DNA from: Streptomyces sp. HD
GTDB lineage: Bacteria; Actinomycetota; Actinomycetes; Streptomycetales; Streptomycetaceae
Direction of reading: 5' to 3'
Length of the DNA: 57,026 bases
NCBI RefSeq assembly: GCF_028369295.1
Contig: NZ_JAQMYP010000063.1
Span: 1-57,026, forward strand
Shown here: piece by piece, positions 1-8,506 of the stretch
Position numbering within the stretch: the stretch's first letter is position 1
Layout of the letters: every line of letters starts with the position of its first letter
Made by a program: the position numbers and the translations under genes
The notes under the pieces: model-generated
The model's input: the letters and a program-made list of their open reading frames with translations, nothing else
Told to the model about the DNA's origin: nothing
The model's database searches: none

Positions 1-60
1 GCAGGTGGCAGGTGGCAGGTGGCAGGTGGCAGGTGGCAGGTGGCAGGTGGCAGGTGGCAG
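1..60. repeat. 7-bp tandem repeat at the window edge
   Basis: The first 60 bases are about 8.5 uninterrupted copies of the heptamer GGCAGGT, ending five bases before the stop codon of the first gene. Pure short repeats like this at the start of a sequence are a common place for assemblies to stop, so the true copy number is unknown. It could also be a real variable-number tandem repeat downstream of the ferritin-like gene. Confidence 0.9.
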
Positions 61-65
61 GAAAC

Positions 66-821
66 CTACGCCGCAAGCCCCAGTGCGGCCATCCGCTTCG
101 TGTGAGCCTCGGTGATCCGCGAGAACATCCTCCCGACCTCGGCGAGATCGAACCCGTCCGCGACCCCGCCCACGAGCATCGTGGACAGCGCGTCCCGGTC
201 GGCGACCACCCGCTGCGACTGCGAGAGCGCCTCCCCCATCAGCCGCCGGGCCCACAGCGCGAGCCGCCCGCCCACTCGCGGATCGGCGTCGATGGCGGCC
301 CGCACCTTCTCCACGGCGAACGAGGCGTGCCCCGTGTCGTCGAGCACGGCCAGCACCAGGCCCCGCGAGTCCGAATCGAGGCGTGCCGCGACCTCCCGGT
401 AGAAGTCGCTGGCGATCGAGTCGCCGACGTACGCCTTGACAAGCCCCTCCAGCCAGTCCGACGGCGCCGTCTGCCGGTGGAACCCGTCCAGCGCGGCGAC
501 GAACGGCTCCATGGCCTCCGTCGGCTCCGCCCCGATCTCCGTCAGCCGGTCCCGCAGCTTCTCGTAGTGGTGGAACTCGGCCGACGCCATCTTGGCCAGC
601 TCCGCCTTGTCCGCCAGCGTCGGCGCCAGCTTGGCGTCCTCCGCCAGCCGCTCGAACGCCGCCAGCTCCCCGTAGGCCAGCGCGCCGAGCAGGTCCACGA
701 CAGCGGCCCGGTACTGCGGATCGGCGGAGGCCTGCGCCCAGTCCTGGGCGGCGACCCCGGTGTGCTCGACGGTGGTGTCAGTAGTGTCGGAGGCGTCAGA
801 GGTGTTGTCAGGCGTCGTCAT
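66..821 (-). CDS. ferritin-like fold protein
   Basis: A 251-residue protein that looks like a ferritin-like four-helix bundle. Candidate metal ligands are Glu52 (GELAAFERL), Glu82 and His85 (EFHHYEKL), and Asp162/His165 (DDTGHAS), which resembles the paired E...ExxH arrangement of di-iron proteins. The first 25 residues are Thr/Asp-rich and probably disordered. I start it at the ATG at 821; an upstream in-frame start exists but would add an atypical basic segment. It is divergent from the DEAD-box helicase. The substrate is unknown: related proteins include the tRNA hydroxylase MiaE, but I cannot assign that activity. Confidence 0.8.
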   Translation of the reverse strand: MTTPDNTSDASDTTDTTVEHTGVAAQDWAQASADPQYRAAVVDLLGALAYGELAAFERLAEDAKLAPTLADKAELAKMASAEFHHYEKLRDRLTEIGAEPTEAMEPFVAALDGFHRQTAPSDWLEGLVKAYVGDSIASDFYREVAARLDSDSRGLVLAVLDDTGHASFAVEKVRAAIDADPRVGGRLALWARRLMGEALSQSQRVVADRDALSTMLVGGVADGFDLAEVGRMFSRITEAHTKRMAALGLAA

Positions 822-1209
822 GAAGCGCACAATAGCCCGCTCGCCGCGTCCCGGAAGTCCCTGGTCAATCACTGTGACGACGACTACGTGACCAATTCGG
901 CCATCGCATGTGCGCGTTTCCGGGGTATGGTGGTAATGCGCCCGCTGAGTATTCAGACGTACTCGACGGGCCGCGCGTTATGAGGATGCCCGGTCGGTGG
1001 CCCGATCGGCTCCGACCCGACAGCCCTCCCCGGCCGTACGGCACTGTGCGTACGGCGACCGGAGGGACACCCTCAGCGGTACGAGCGCTAGAGCGTCGGC
1101 AGTGGTCCCGTGCCCTACGGCCAGCCCGTAAGGCAGCCGACGTCCCCGGCACGGTCCGTCAACGACCCCCTCGCTCGCCTCGCACCGCGTACACAGAAGA
1201 GGCAGCACC
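822..1209 (+). other. long 5' leader/promoter region of the helicase gene
   Basis: This 388-base gap separates two divergent genes and contains no convincing ORF. It holds a hairpin with 8-bp arms at 1033-1040 and 1049-1056 (GCCGTACG / CGTACGGC). The helicase RBS (AGAAGAGG) lies at 1195-1202. Long structured leaders are common ahead of DEAD-box helicase genes, where they mediate cold-shock or autoregulation; that role here is inference. Confidence 0.5.
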
Positions 1210-3903
1210 CTGACTACGACTTTCCGAGAGCTCGGAATCCTTCCCGAGACCGCCGAGGCCCTTGAAGCCGTCGGCATCATCAACCCCTTCCCCATCCAGG
1301 AGATGACCCTCCCCGTCGCCCTTTCCGGCACGGACGTCATCGGCCAGGCCAAGACCGGCACCGGCAAGACGCTGGGCTTCGGTCTCCCGCTCCTGGAGCG
1401 CGTCACCGTCCCCGCCGACGTGGAGGCCGGCCGCGCCCAGCCCGAGTCCCTCACCGACGCCCCGCAGGCCCTCGTCGTCGTCCCCACGCGCGAGCTGTGC
1501 ACGCAGGTCACCAACGACCTGCTGACCGCGGGCAAGGTGCGTAACGTCCGTGTTCTCGCCATCTACGGCGGCCGGGCCTACGAGCCGCAGGTCGAGGCCC
1601 TCAAGAAGGGCGTCGACGTGATCGTCGGCACCCCGGGCCGGCTGCTGGACCTCGCTGGCCAGAAGAAGCTCAACCTCAAGCACATCAAGGCGCTCGTCCT
1701 CGACGAGGCCGACGAGATGCTCGACCTGGGCTTCCTGCCCGACGTCGAGAAGATCATCAACATGCTGCCGGCCCGCCGCCAGACCATGCTGTTCTCGGCG
1801 ACCATGCCGGGCGCGGTCATCGGTCTCGCGCGCCGTTACATGTCGCAGCCCACCCACATCCGCGCCACGGCGCCGGACGACGAGGGCGCGACGGTCGCGA
1901 ACACCGCGCAGTTCGTCTACCGCGCGCACAACATGGACAAGCCCGAGATGGTCGCGCGCATACTGCAGGCCGACGGCCGGGGACTGGCCATGGTCTTCTG
2001 CCGTACGAAGCGCACGGCGGCCGACCTCGCCGACCAGCTCCAGCAGCGTGGTTTCGCCGCCGGCGCGGTTCACGGCGACCTCGGCCAGGGCGCCCGCGAG
2101 CAGGCGCTGCGCGCCTTCCGAAACGGCAAGGTGGACGTCCTCGTCTGCACCGACGTCGCCGCCCGCGGCATCGACGTCGAGGGCGTGACGCACGTCATCA
2201 ACTACCAGTCGCCGGAAGAGGAGAAGACGTACCTGCACCGCATCGGCCGCACCGGCCGCGCGGGCGCCAAGGGCATCGCGATCACCCTCGTCGACTGGGA
2301 CGACATCCCGCGCTGGCAGCTGATCAACAAGGCGCTGGAGCTGAACTTCAACGACCCGCCGGAGACGTACTCCACCTCCCCGCACCTCTTCGAGGAGCTG
2401 AGCATCCCCGCGGGCACCAAGGGTGTCCTGCCGCGTTCGGAGCGCACGCGCGCCGGGCTCGGGGCGGAGGAGCTGGAGGACCTCGGCGAGACCGGCGGAC
2501 GCGGTGCGCGCGGTCGCGGTGGCCGGGGCGGCCGGGACGAGTCCCGTTCGTCCTCGTCGGACCGTGAGCACTCGGCACGTACGCCGCGTCGCCGTCGCCG
2601 CACGCGCGGCGGGGCTGCGCTGGACACCACGTCGGCGCCCGCGGCCGGTTCCGGCAGCCCGGAGGAGACCGCCGGGATCGCCGAGAGCGTCACGGCCGAG
2701 TCCGTCACCGGACCTCGCACCCCGCGCCGCCGTCGCCGCACCCGCGGCGGGGCGTCGGCGGAGCAGCCCGCTGCGGTGACGGCCACCTCCACGGACGCCG
2801 CGGAGGCAGCGGTCACGACGGCGGAGGGCCCCGCCCTTGACACCGCCGCGGAGACCCCGGCCAAGCCGCGCCGCCGCCGTACGCGCAAGTCGGCGGAGTC
2901 GAAGGCGACTTCGGCGGAGGCCACGGATCGCGCCGAGACCTTGTTGGCCACGACGACCTCGGAGCCCGTGCAGGCGTCGGAGTCCGTAAAGGTGTCGGAG
3001 TCCGTGCAGGCGTCGGAAGCCGTGAAGGCGTCCGAGACGGCCACGGCCGCTCCGCAGGCGTCGGACGACGCGGCTCCCGCCGCCAAGCCGCGCCGCCGCA
3101 CCCGCAAGGCAACGGCTGCCGCAGAGACCGCAGTCGACACGGCCGAAGGCACCGCCGAGGCCGCCGAGGCGAAGCCCAAGACGCGCCGCACCCGCAAGAC
3201 CGCGGCATCCGTCGAAACCGCGGACATCCCGGCCCAGCCGACCGCGGAGCCGGAGGCAGCCGAGGCCAAGCCCAAGGCACGCCGCACCCGCAAGGCGACG
3301 GCAGCCGCAGAGACCGCGGTCGACACGGCCGAAGGCACCACCGAGGCCGCCGAGGCCGCCGAGGCGAAGCCCAAGGCACGCCGTACCCGCAAGGCCACGG
3401 CCGCTGCGGAGACCGCGGTCGACACGGCCGAAGGCACCACCGAGGCCGCGGAGACCAAGCCCAAGGCACGCCGCACCCGCAAGACCGCGGCGTCCGCCGA
3501 GGCCGCCGTCGACACGGCCGAAGGCACGGAGGCGAAGCCGCGTCGTACGCGCAAGGCCGCCGCGACCGCCCAGGAGCCGGAGGCCGCCGAGGCCAAGCCT
3601 CGGCGCACCCGCAAGGCCACGGCCGCCGCGGAGACCGCCGTCGACACGGCCGAAGGCACCACCGAGGCCGCCGAGGCGAAGCCCAAGGCACGCCGCACCC
3701 GCAAGACCGCGGCGTCCGCCGCCCCGGCCGCGGACATCCCGGCCCAGGCCACCCAGGAGCCGTCGGCCGACGCGCCCGCGCCGCGCCGCCGTACCCGCAA
3801 GGCCGCAGCGACCGTGGAGGCCGCCGACGCCACGGCCGAGGCCAAGCCCAAGGTGCGCCGCACCCGTAAGGCGACGGCCGCAGTGGAGCCCGCGGAGAGC
3901 TGA
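1210..3903 (+). CDS. DEAD-box ATP-dependent RNA helicase with long repetitive basic tail
   Basis: ATP-dependent RNA helicase of the DEAD-box family, about 897 residues. All core motifs are visible: Q motif (FPIQEM, about 27-32), Walker A AKTGTGKT (47-54), PTRELC, TPGR, DEAD (165-168), SAT (196-198), ARGID and HRIGRTGR. The core ends near residue 410. The remaining ~480 residues are a low-complexity Ala/Glu/Lys/Arg tail built from blocks such as KPKARRTRK alternating with AAAETAVDTAEG. The family's N-terminal sequence TTTFRELGI is encoded from 1213, so the likely start is the CTG at 1210, 7 bases after AGAAGAGG; the first in-frame ATG (1303) would delete the Q motif. The tail probably binds RNA; its length probably varies between strains. 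Confidence 0.93.
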   Translation: MTTTFRELGILPETAEALEAVGIINPFPIQEMTLPVALSGTDVIGQAKTGTGKTLGFGLPLLERVTVPADVEAGRAQPESLTDAPQALVVVPTRELCTQVTNDLLTAGKVRNVRVLAIYGGRAYEPQVEALKKGVDVIVGTPGRLLDLAGQKKLNLKHIKALVLDEADEMLDLGFLPDVEKIINMLPARRQTMLFSATMPGAVIGLARRYMSQPTHIRATAPDDEGATVANTAQFVYRAHNMDKPEMVARILQADGRGLAMVFCRTKRTAADLADQLQQRGFAAGAVHGDLGQGAREQALRAFRNGKVDVLVCTDVAARGIDVEGVTHVINYQSPEEEKTYLHRIGRTGRAGAKGIAITLVDWDDIPRWQLINKALELNFNDPPETYSTSPHLFEELSIPAGTKGVLPRSERTRAGLGAEELEDLGETGGRGARGRGGRGGRDESRSSSSDREHSARTPRRRRRTRGGAALDTTSAPAAGSGSPEETAGIAESVTAESVTGPRTPRRRRRTRGGASAEQPAAVTATSTDAAEAAVTTAEGPALDTAAETPAKPRRRRTRKSAESKATSAEATDRAETLLATTTSEPVQASESVKVSESVQASEAVKASETATAAPQASDDAAPAAKPRRRTRKATAAAETAVDTAEGTAEAAEAKPKTRRTRKTAASVETADIPAQPTAEPEAAEAKPKARRTRKATAAAETAVDTAEGTTEAAEAAEAKPKARRTRKATAAAETAVDTAEGTTEAAETKPKARRTRKTAASAEAAVDTAEGTEAKPRRTRKAAATAQEPEAAEAKPRRTRKATAAAETAVDTAEGTTEAAEAKPKARRTRKTAASAAPAADIPAQATQEPSADAPAPRRRTRKAAATVEAADATAEAKPKVRRTRKATAAVEPAES

Positions 3904-3914
3904 TCTCCCGTACG

Positions 3915-3949
3915 ACGGCCCGGTCCCGCATCACACGGGGCCGGGCCGT
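3915..3949 (+). terminator. hairpin terminator after the helicase
   Basis: Inverted repeat ACGGCCCGG (3915-3923) / CCGGGCCGT (3941-3949) extended inward by CCCG/CGGG pairs gives a stem of about 14 bp with a 7-base loop, 11 bases after the helicase stop codon. There is no T-run, as is usual in Streptomyces. Confidence 0.75.
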
Positions 3950-4003
3950 CGGCGTTGCCGGGGACGCTCCCACCTTCCGGCCCGCAACATCCAGCGAGCC
4001 CGG

Positions 4004-4303
4004 CACACACCACGCACAGGCACCGGCCACCGACTCAGCCCGCCCCGCGAGCACACAGACAGACCCCGGCCACCACCTCAGCCCGCCGCACATGCCCACG
4101 CACAGGCACCGGCCACCACCTCAGCCCGCCCCACGTGCACACGCACAGGCACCGGCCACCACCTCAGCCCGCCCCACGTGCACACGCACAGGCACCGGCC
4201 ACCACCTCAGCCCGCCCCACGTGCACACGCACAGGCACCGGCCACCACCTCAGCCCGCCCCACGAGCACACAGACAGACCCCAGCCACCACCTCAACCCA
4301 CCC
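4004..4303. repeat. 43-bp tandem repeat array
   Basis: Three perfect 43-bp units occupy 4132-4174, 4175-4217 and 4218-4260. Each begins CACGTGCACACGCACAGG and ends CTCAGCCCGCCC. Diverged copies flank them on both sides (about 4004-4131 and 4261-4303). Each perfect unit contains the palindrome CACGTG. The array fills the spacer between the helicase terminator and the hydrolase gene. Open frames run through it because 43 is not a multiple of three and the repeat lacks stops; I do not regard them as genes. The rest of 3950-4508 is C/A-rich low-complexity sequence. Confidence 0.9.
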
Positions 4304-4508
4304 GGCATGCGCTACGGACAAGCACCAGCCACCGCCCAGCAGGCCCCGCATGCACAGACCGAGGCCCAGGGGGCCAAGACCACCCCAGGCACCAACCTCA
4401 GGACCACTCAGGCACCGACTCCAGCCACAGTTCCCACCCACCGCCGCCCCCGCCTCCCCGCCCCCACTCGCCGCCCCGCTCCACACCCCCACCCGCTACC
4501 CTCCCCCC

Positions 4509-5432
4509 GTGAGCTCCCAACCCACCTTCACCCCACCCCCGAACGCCCGCGCCTACCGCCTCCACACTCCCCGCGGCACGTTCGCCGTCGTCGATCACCC
4601 CGCCGCACCCGGCGTCGAGGCCCGAGGCCTCGCCCTCCTGCTCCCCGGATTCACCGGCAGCAAGGAGGACTTCACGCTGATGCACGAACCGCTGGCGGAG
4701 CGCGGCTACCGCACCGTCGCCGTGGACGGGCGCGGACAGCACGAGTCGGACGGACCGGAGGACGACGAATCCGCCTACGCGCGGGGCGAGTTGGCCAGGG
4801 ACGTGCTGGCCCAGGCGGCGGCGCTCGGCGCCCGCAACACCCCGCTCCACCTCTTCGGTCACTCCCTGGGCGGCCAGATCGCCCGTGCGGCCGTGCTGCT
4901 CGACCACACGCCGTTCCGGTCGCTCACCCTCATGGCGTCGGGACCTGCCCAGATCTCCGACTCCCAGCAGCAGCGCGTGAAGCTGCTGAGGGACGCGCTC
5001 GGGGTGATGACGATGGCCGAGACCTGGGAGGCGATCCGCGCCATGGGTCCGCCCGAGGAGGTCGGCGGCCCGGCACGCGGCATCGGCGGCGAGGAACTGC
5101 TGCGGCGCCGCTGGCTCGGCACGAAGCCCGCGCAACTCCTCGCCACGGGACGCCAGTTGACCACGGAGCCGGACCTCGTGGACGAACTCGCCGCTCTCCC
5201 GCTGCCGTTCCACGTCCTGTCGGGCGCCAGCGACGACACCTGGCCGGTCCCGGTCCTGGACGACATGGCGGCACGGCTGAAGGCCCGCCGCACGATCATC
5301 CCCGGCGCCGAGCACTCCCCCAACGCCGACCAACCCCTGCCCACCGCCCAGGCCGTGGCCGACTTCTGGGACAGTGTCGAGGACACCGAGAGCCCGGCCG
5401 GCCCGCCTCCGACCAGTGCCGCCGGCCAGTAA
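4509..5432 (+). CDS. alpha/beta hydrolase
   Basis: A 307-residue alpha/beta-hydrolase-fold enzyme. The nucleophile elbow GHSLGG is present, a putative acid lies in the SGASDDTWPV segment and the catalytic His in GAEHSPN. An oxyanion-hole-like segment LLLPGFTGSKEDF precedes it. There is no signal peptide, so it is probably cytoplasmic; the substrate cannot be inferred. I start it at the GTG at 4509, because the upstream open frame is only the C-rich tandem-repeat spacer. No clear Shine-Dalgarno sequence precedes this GTG. The gene ends 9 bases from the convergent NYN-domain gene. Confidence 0.85.
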   Translation: MSSQPTFTPPPNARAYRLHTPRGTFAVVDHPAAPGVEARGLALLLPGFTGSKEDFTLMHEPLAERGYRTVAVDGRGQHESDGPEDDESAYARGELARDVLAQAAALGARNTPLHLFGHSLGGQIARAAVLLDHTPFRSLTLMASGPAQISDSQQQRVKLLRDALGVMTMAETWEAIRAMGPPEEVGGPARGIGGEELLRRRWLGTKPAQLLATGRQLTTEPDLVDELAALPLPFHVLSGASDDTWPVPVLDDMAARLKARRTIIPGAEHSPNADQPLPTAQAVADFWDSVEDTESPAGPPPTSAAGQ

Positions 5433-5441
5433 CGCCGGCTG

Positions 5442-6344
5442 CTAGTACTGCGCCTGCAGGTGCTCCCAGAACCCGTCCCGCAACGCCCGCCGCAGATCCG
5501 CCTGCCCGCGCAGCGAGTACTGCAGCAGCCCCTCCGCCTCCACCAGCAGATCCTGGTCGACCGACCCGGGGAGGTAGGGGTGGCCGGGCAGCAGCTCGAC
5601 GAGTGACTCCCGCCCGCGCGCCGCGAGCCACTTGGCCGCGATCTGCGCGCCGACGAACCGGACGTCCTCCCGCGTCGGCCGAGCCCCCGCCGCCTCGTAT
5701 GCGGCGGCGGTGCGCCGGGAGACGTACGGCTTGAAGAATTCGAGGTCGAAGGTGCGCTGGCTGTCGACCTCCCAGAGCAGGGGCTCGGCCTGGTTGCGGC
5801 CCTCCGGCGCCTCGATGCCCCACAGGTGCACGCGGGCGCCGTAGCCCTGCGCCGCCTCGACCGCCGACACCAGGTCCTCGTCGCCACCGAGCAGTGCCGC
5901 GTCGCTGATGGCGCGGTGTCTGGCCAGGGACTCCAGGTCGGTCCGGATCAGGGAGTCGACGCCCTTCTGCTGGTTGTTGGCATTGAGGTTGCCCAGCCGG
6001 ACCTTCACATCGGGAAGCTCGGCGATCGACTGCTGCTCCGCCGTGTGGATACGGCGCCGCGCACCGTCGTACCAGTAGACCCGCAGCAGCCTGCTGTCCG
6101 CGAAGATCGTGCGCGCCCGGTCGATCAGCGCCTCGATCAGCCCCTCGGCGTCCAGGTCGAAGGCGCGTCGGTCCTCGGTCCCGGCGACCAGCCGTCCCGC
6201 GGCTGCGTAGAGGTAGCCCGCGTCGACGAAGATCGCATGGGTGGAGGGCGTCTTCGCCACCTCGGCGAGCATGCGTTGCAGCAGCTCGTTGGTGTGGTCG
6301 ATGCGGGCGGCGAGCGCCGCGAGGTCGTCGTTCATCGCCTCCAT
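5442..6344 (-). CDS. NYN-domain (PIN-like) putative ribonuclease
   Basis: About 300 residues with an N-terminal NYN (Nedd4-BP1/YacP nuclease) domain. The acidic metal-binding residues characteristic of the fold are visible: Asp41 in IFVDAGYLY, Asp in GVDSLIRTDL and Asp/Glu in LLGGDEDLV. The C-terminal third is a separate helical region. Members are predicted RNases acting in RNA processing; no target can be named. Three closely spaced starts are possible (GTG 6359, ATG 6344, ATG 6335). GGAGG lies only 2 bases before the ATG at 6335, so I favour 6344 with low certainty. Confidence 0.85.
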   Translation of the reverse strand: MEAMNDDLAALAARIDHTNELLQRMLAEVAKTPSTHAIFVDAGYLYAAAGRLVAGTEDRRAFDLDAEGLIEALIDRARTIFADSRLLRVYWYDGARRRIHTAEQQSIAELPDVKVRLGNLNANNQQKGVDSLIRTDLESLARHRAISDAALLGGDEDLVSAVEAAQGYGARVHLWGIEAPEGRNQAEPLLWEVDSQRTFDLEFFKPYVSRRTAAAYEAAGARPTREDVRFVGAQIAAKWLAARGRESLVELLPGHPYLPGSVDQDLLVEAEGLLQYSLRGQADLRRALRDGFWEHLQAQY

Positions 6345-6541
6345 TGTCCCGGCGGTCACGCTGCGAACACAACCGGTCCCGGTCAGTCTCGCCTTGATCC
6401 CTCAGCAACCACTTACCGGTCAGTAGTTAGCCGTTCGAAAAATTTCTTTAGCGTAGGGAATGTTTGTAACACGAAGCTCGTTGACTCCATGTGTAACCAA
6501 GTAGTTCTCCTCAGGAGGATGACCAGACGAAGGGAGAAGCC

Positions 6542-6694
6542 ATGCGCTTCGAAATCATGCGACTCGACGAGGTCGACGGCACGCCCGTGGACAGCACCGT
6601 CGTGGACGCCGCCTCCGTCAACCGGATCGTTCAGCAGGCCGCCGCGATCGGACAGCGGCTGTGGATCCGACCGGCCGAGACCACGGCCTCATAA
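6542..6694 (+). CDS. 50-residue small protein of unknown function
   Basis: A short ORF beginning MRFEIMRLDEVDG and ending RPAETTAS. It has an excellent RBS (AAGGGAG, 5 bases before the ATG), Streptomyces-like codon use and a perfect terminator 26 bases after its stop. The protein is soluble, acidic at its N-terminus, with a predicted beta-hairpin followed by a helix (VNRIVQQAAAIGQRL). I believe similar 50-residue proteins occur in other streptomycetes, but this is from memory. The upstream region (about 6395-6540) is unusually AT-rich, with TTGACT at 6481-6486 as a weak -35 candidate. No function can be assigned. Confidence 0.75.
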   Translation: MRFEIMRLDEVDGTPVDSTVVDAASVNRIVQQAAAIGQRLWIRPAETTAS

Positions 6695-6720
6695 CAGACG
6701 CGGATCACCGCAGAAGCTTC

Positions 6721-6756
6721 GAAGCCCCCGTACGGCACATGCCGTACGGGGGCTTC
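6721..6756. terminator. bidirectional hairpin terminator
   Basis: A near-perfect palindrome, GAAGCCCCCGTACGGC (6721-6736) and GCCGTACGGGGGCTTC (6741-6756), gives a 16-bp stem and a 4-base loop. It lies between the convergent 50-aa gene and marC-family gene and can serve both. Confidence 0.88.
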
Positions 6757-6771
6757 GCGCATGCTTCCGGC

Positions 6772-7377
6772 TCAGGCGCCCTGGATCACCTGCGTGACGC
6801 CGTTGATGATCTGCTGCACGGCGATCGCCGACAGCATCATGCCGGCGAGCCTCGTCACCAGGACCACGCCGCCGTCCTTGATCACCCGGATGATCAGCAG
6901 CGAGTACCGCATCACGAGCCACAGCACGACATGGATGGCGAGGATCGCCGCCCACACCGACACCTGCGTGGCCGCGCTGTCGGCCTTCTGCACGGCGAGG
7001 ATGACGGACACGATCGCACCCGGCCCGGCCAGCAGCGGCATGCCCAGCGGCACCAGGGCGACGTTGACGTCCTTGGTCTGCTTCGGCTCGTCCGTCTTGC
7101 CGGTGAGCAGGTCGAGCGCGATCAGCAGAAGCAGCAGCCCGCCCGCGATCATCAGCGCGGGGACGGAGACGTGCAGATAGTTGAGGATCTGGTGGCCGAG
7201 GAGGCCGAAGACCGTGATCACACCGCCCGCCACGCAGACGGCCTGGAAGGCCATCCGCTTCTGCACCTTGCCGGGGCGGCCGGCGGTCAGGGCGAGGAAG
7301 ATCGGGGTGATCCCGGGGGGATCCATGATGACGAAAAGGGTCAGGAAAAGGGAGCCGAAGACGGCGACGTCGAACAT
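6772..7377 (-). CDS. MarC family integral membrane protein
   Basis: A 201-residue membrane protein of the MarC/UPF0056 family, with about six hydrophobic helices and the family motifs VIMDPPGITPIFL near the N-terminus and PLLAGPGAI in the middle. Length and architecture match the family. MarC proteins were once linked to multiple antibiotic resistance but that role is not supported; transport function is unknown. The ATG at 7377 has only a weak RBS. It lies 57 bases downstream of the PHP-domain gene on the same strand, so the two may be co-transcribed. Confidence 0.9.
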   Translation of the reverse strand: MFDVAVFGSLFLTLFVIMDPPGITPIFLALTAGRPGKVQKRMAFQAVCVAGGVITVFGLLGHQILNYLHVSVPALMIAGGLLLLLIALDLLTGKTDEPKQTKDVNVALVPLGMPLLAGPGAIVSVILAVQKADSAATQVSVWAAILAIHVVLWLVMRYSLLIIRVIKDGGVVLVTRLAGMMLSAIAVQQIINGVTQVIQGA

Positions 7378-7434
7378 GACTGATGGGGCCTTGCGGGAAG
7401 AGGTGCGGATACGGGGACGACGGCGAGCTGACTG

Positions 7435-8292
7435 TCAGGCCCCGCCGGTCCCCGGCACCGGGAACGCCCCGGTCGCCCGCCGGGTGATCTCGCCGTACAC
7501 CTCGGGATCCGTCGTGTACTCGCCGAGCACGCAGGTCTTGCGGCTGCCGTGGTAGTCACTGGACCCGGTCGCCAGCAGCCCGAACTCCTTCGCGAGTCCG
7601 CGCAGCCGTGCACGCGTGTCGGGGTCGTGGTCCATGTGATCGACCTCGATGCCGTCGAGCCCGGCCGCGGCCATCTCGGCGATCGCGGACTCCGGCACCG
7701 TACGGCCCCGCTTGCTCGCGGCGGGATGCGCGAACACGGTCACCCCGCCCGCGGCCTTGACCAGCCGGATCGCCTCGAAGGGATCGGTCTCGTGCTTCTC
7801 CACGTAGGCCCGCCCGCCGTCGGCCAGCCAGTCCTCGGTGAAGGCGTCGCCCACGGTCGGTACGACCCCGAGCTCGACCAGCGCGGAGGCGACATGCGGC
7901 CGCCCGACCGAGCCGTCACCGGCGATCCTCAGCACCTGCTCCCAGGTGACGGGCACGCCCAGCGCGTTGAGCTTGGCGACCATGCCCTGGGCCCGGGGCA
8001 CCCGGTCGTCCCGCACCAGCTCCCGCTCGGCGAGCAGCGCCGGCTCCTCCGGGTCGAACAGGTAGGCCAACATGTGCATGCTGACGCCGTCGATACGACA
8101 GGACAGCTCGGCCCCGGCGACGAGCGTCAGCCCCTCCGGCAGCGCGGCGACGGCCTCGGCGTACCCACGGGTGGTGTCGTGATCGGTGAGCGCCACGACG
8201 TCCAGACCGGCGGCAGCGGCATTGCGCACCAGCTCGGCCGGCGTGTCCGTGCCGTCGGAAGCGGTGGAGTGGGTGTGCAGATCGATACGCAC
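7435..8292 (-). CDS. PHP-domain metal-dependent phosphoesterase
   Basis: A 285-residue PHP-domain protein. The metal-binding motifs are intact: HTH at residues 6-8 (DLHTHSTASDG), TDHDT at 36-40, Glu62 (AELSC), VFAHPAA, and SSDYHG near the C-terminus. This is the stand-alone form related to the 3',5'-nucleotide bisphosphate phosphatase/5'-3' exonuclease RnaAM (YciV), which is a plausible activity. I choose the GTG at 8292 because GGAG lies 8 bases upstream and the PHP motif begins immediately after; a GTG at 8319 would add nine non-conserved residues. Confidence 0.88.
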   Translation of the reverse strand: MRIDLHTHSTASDGTDTPAELVRNAAAAGLDVVALTDHDTTRGYAEAVAALPEGLTLVAGAELSCRIDGVSMHMLAYLFDPEEPALLAERELVRDDRVPRAQGMVAKLNALGVPVTWEQVLRIAGDGSVGRPHVASALVELGVVPTVGDAFTEDWLADGGRAYVEKHETDPFEAIRLVKAAGGVTVFAHPAASKRGRTVPESAIAEMAAAGLDGIEVDHMDHDPDTRARLRGLAKEFGLLATGSSDYHGSRKTCVLGEYTTDPEVYGEITRRATGAFPVPGTGGA

Positions 8293-8403
8293 GACGCGAA
8301 CTCCAGACGATGACGACACAGAAGGGGACGCCCAAGGATAACCGTATTTTCAACGACCACTGTCACACCCGCACAGCCAAGCACCCCTTACATCAACCCA
8401 CCC

Positions 8404-8476
8404 GGGGGCGCGGGGCTGTATCGATATGCGGCTCCGCCGCGTGGGCGCGACCGGCCACAGACAACCCGCAGCCGCC
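8404..8476. repeat. dispersed Streptomyces-type intergenic repeat, long form (copy 1)
   Basis: The stretch starting GGGGCGCGGGGCTGTATCG and running through GCGGCTCCGCCGCG to CCCGCAGCCG recurs nearly identically at 17400-17470, and in a shortened form at 26480-26537 and 36465-36531. It contains the internal palindrome CGGCTCCGCCG. It lies beyond the 3' end of the DUF6758-like gene. The rest of the gap 8293-8506 shows no gene. Confidence 0.75.
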
Positions 8477-8506
8477 CGCGAACGGAACGCCCCACCCTCG
8501 TAGGCG

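Noticed and set aside
2202..4099. Large antisense ORFs opposite the helicase tail
   Set aside because: They mirror the repetitive tail of the real gene, have no RBS, and their products are Ala/Val/Arg low-complexity shadows.
4092..5734. Long open frames through the C-rich tandem-repeat spacer and across the hydrolase gene
   Set aside because: They come from the lack of stop codons in the 43-bp repeat and in GC-rich antisense frames. The predicted products are low-complexity Pro/His/Thr sequences, and the real hydrolase frame starts at 4509.
6395..6541. A riboswitch before the 50-residue gene
   Set aside because: The leader is AT-rich but I could not fold it into any known riboswitch core; only a weak promoter candidate remains.
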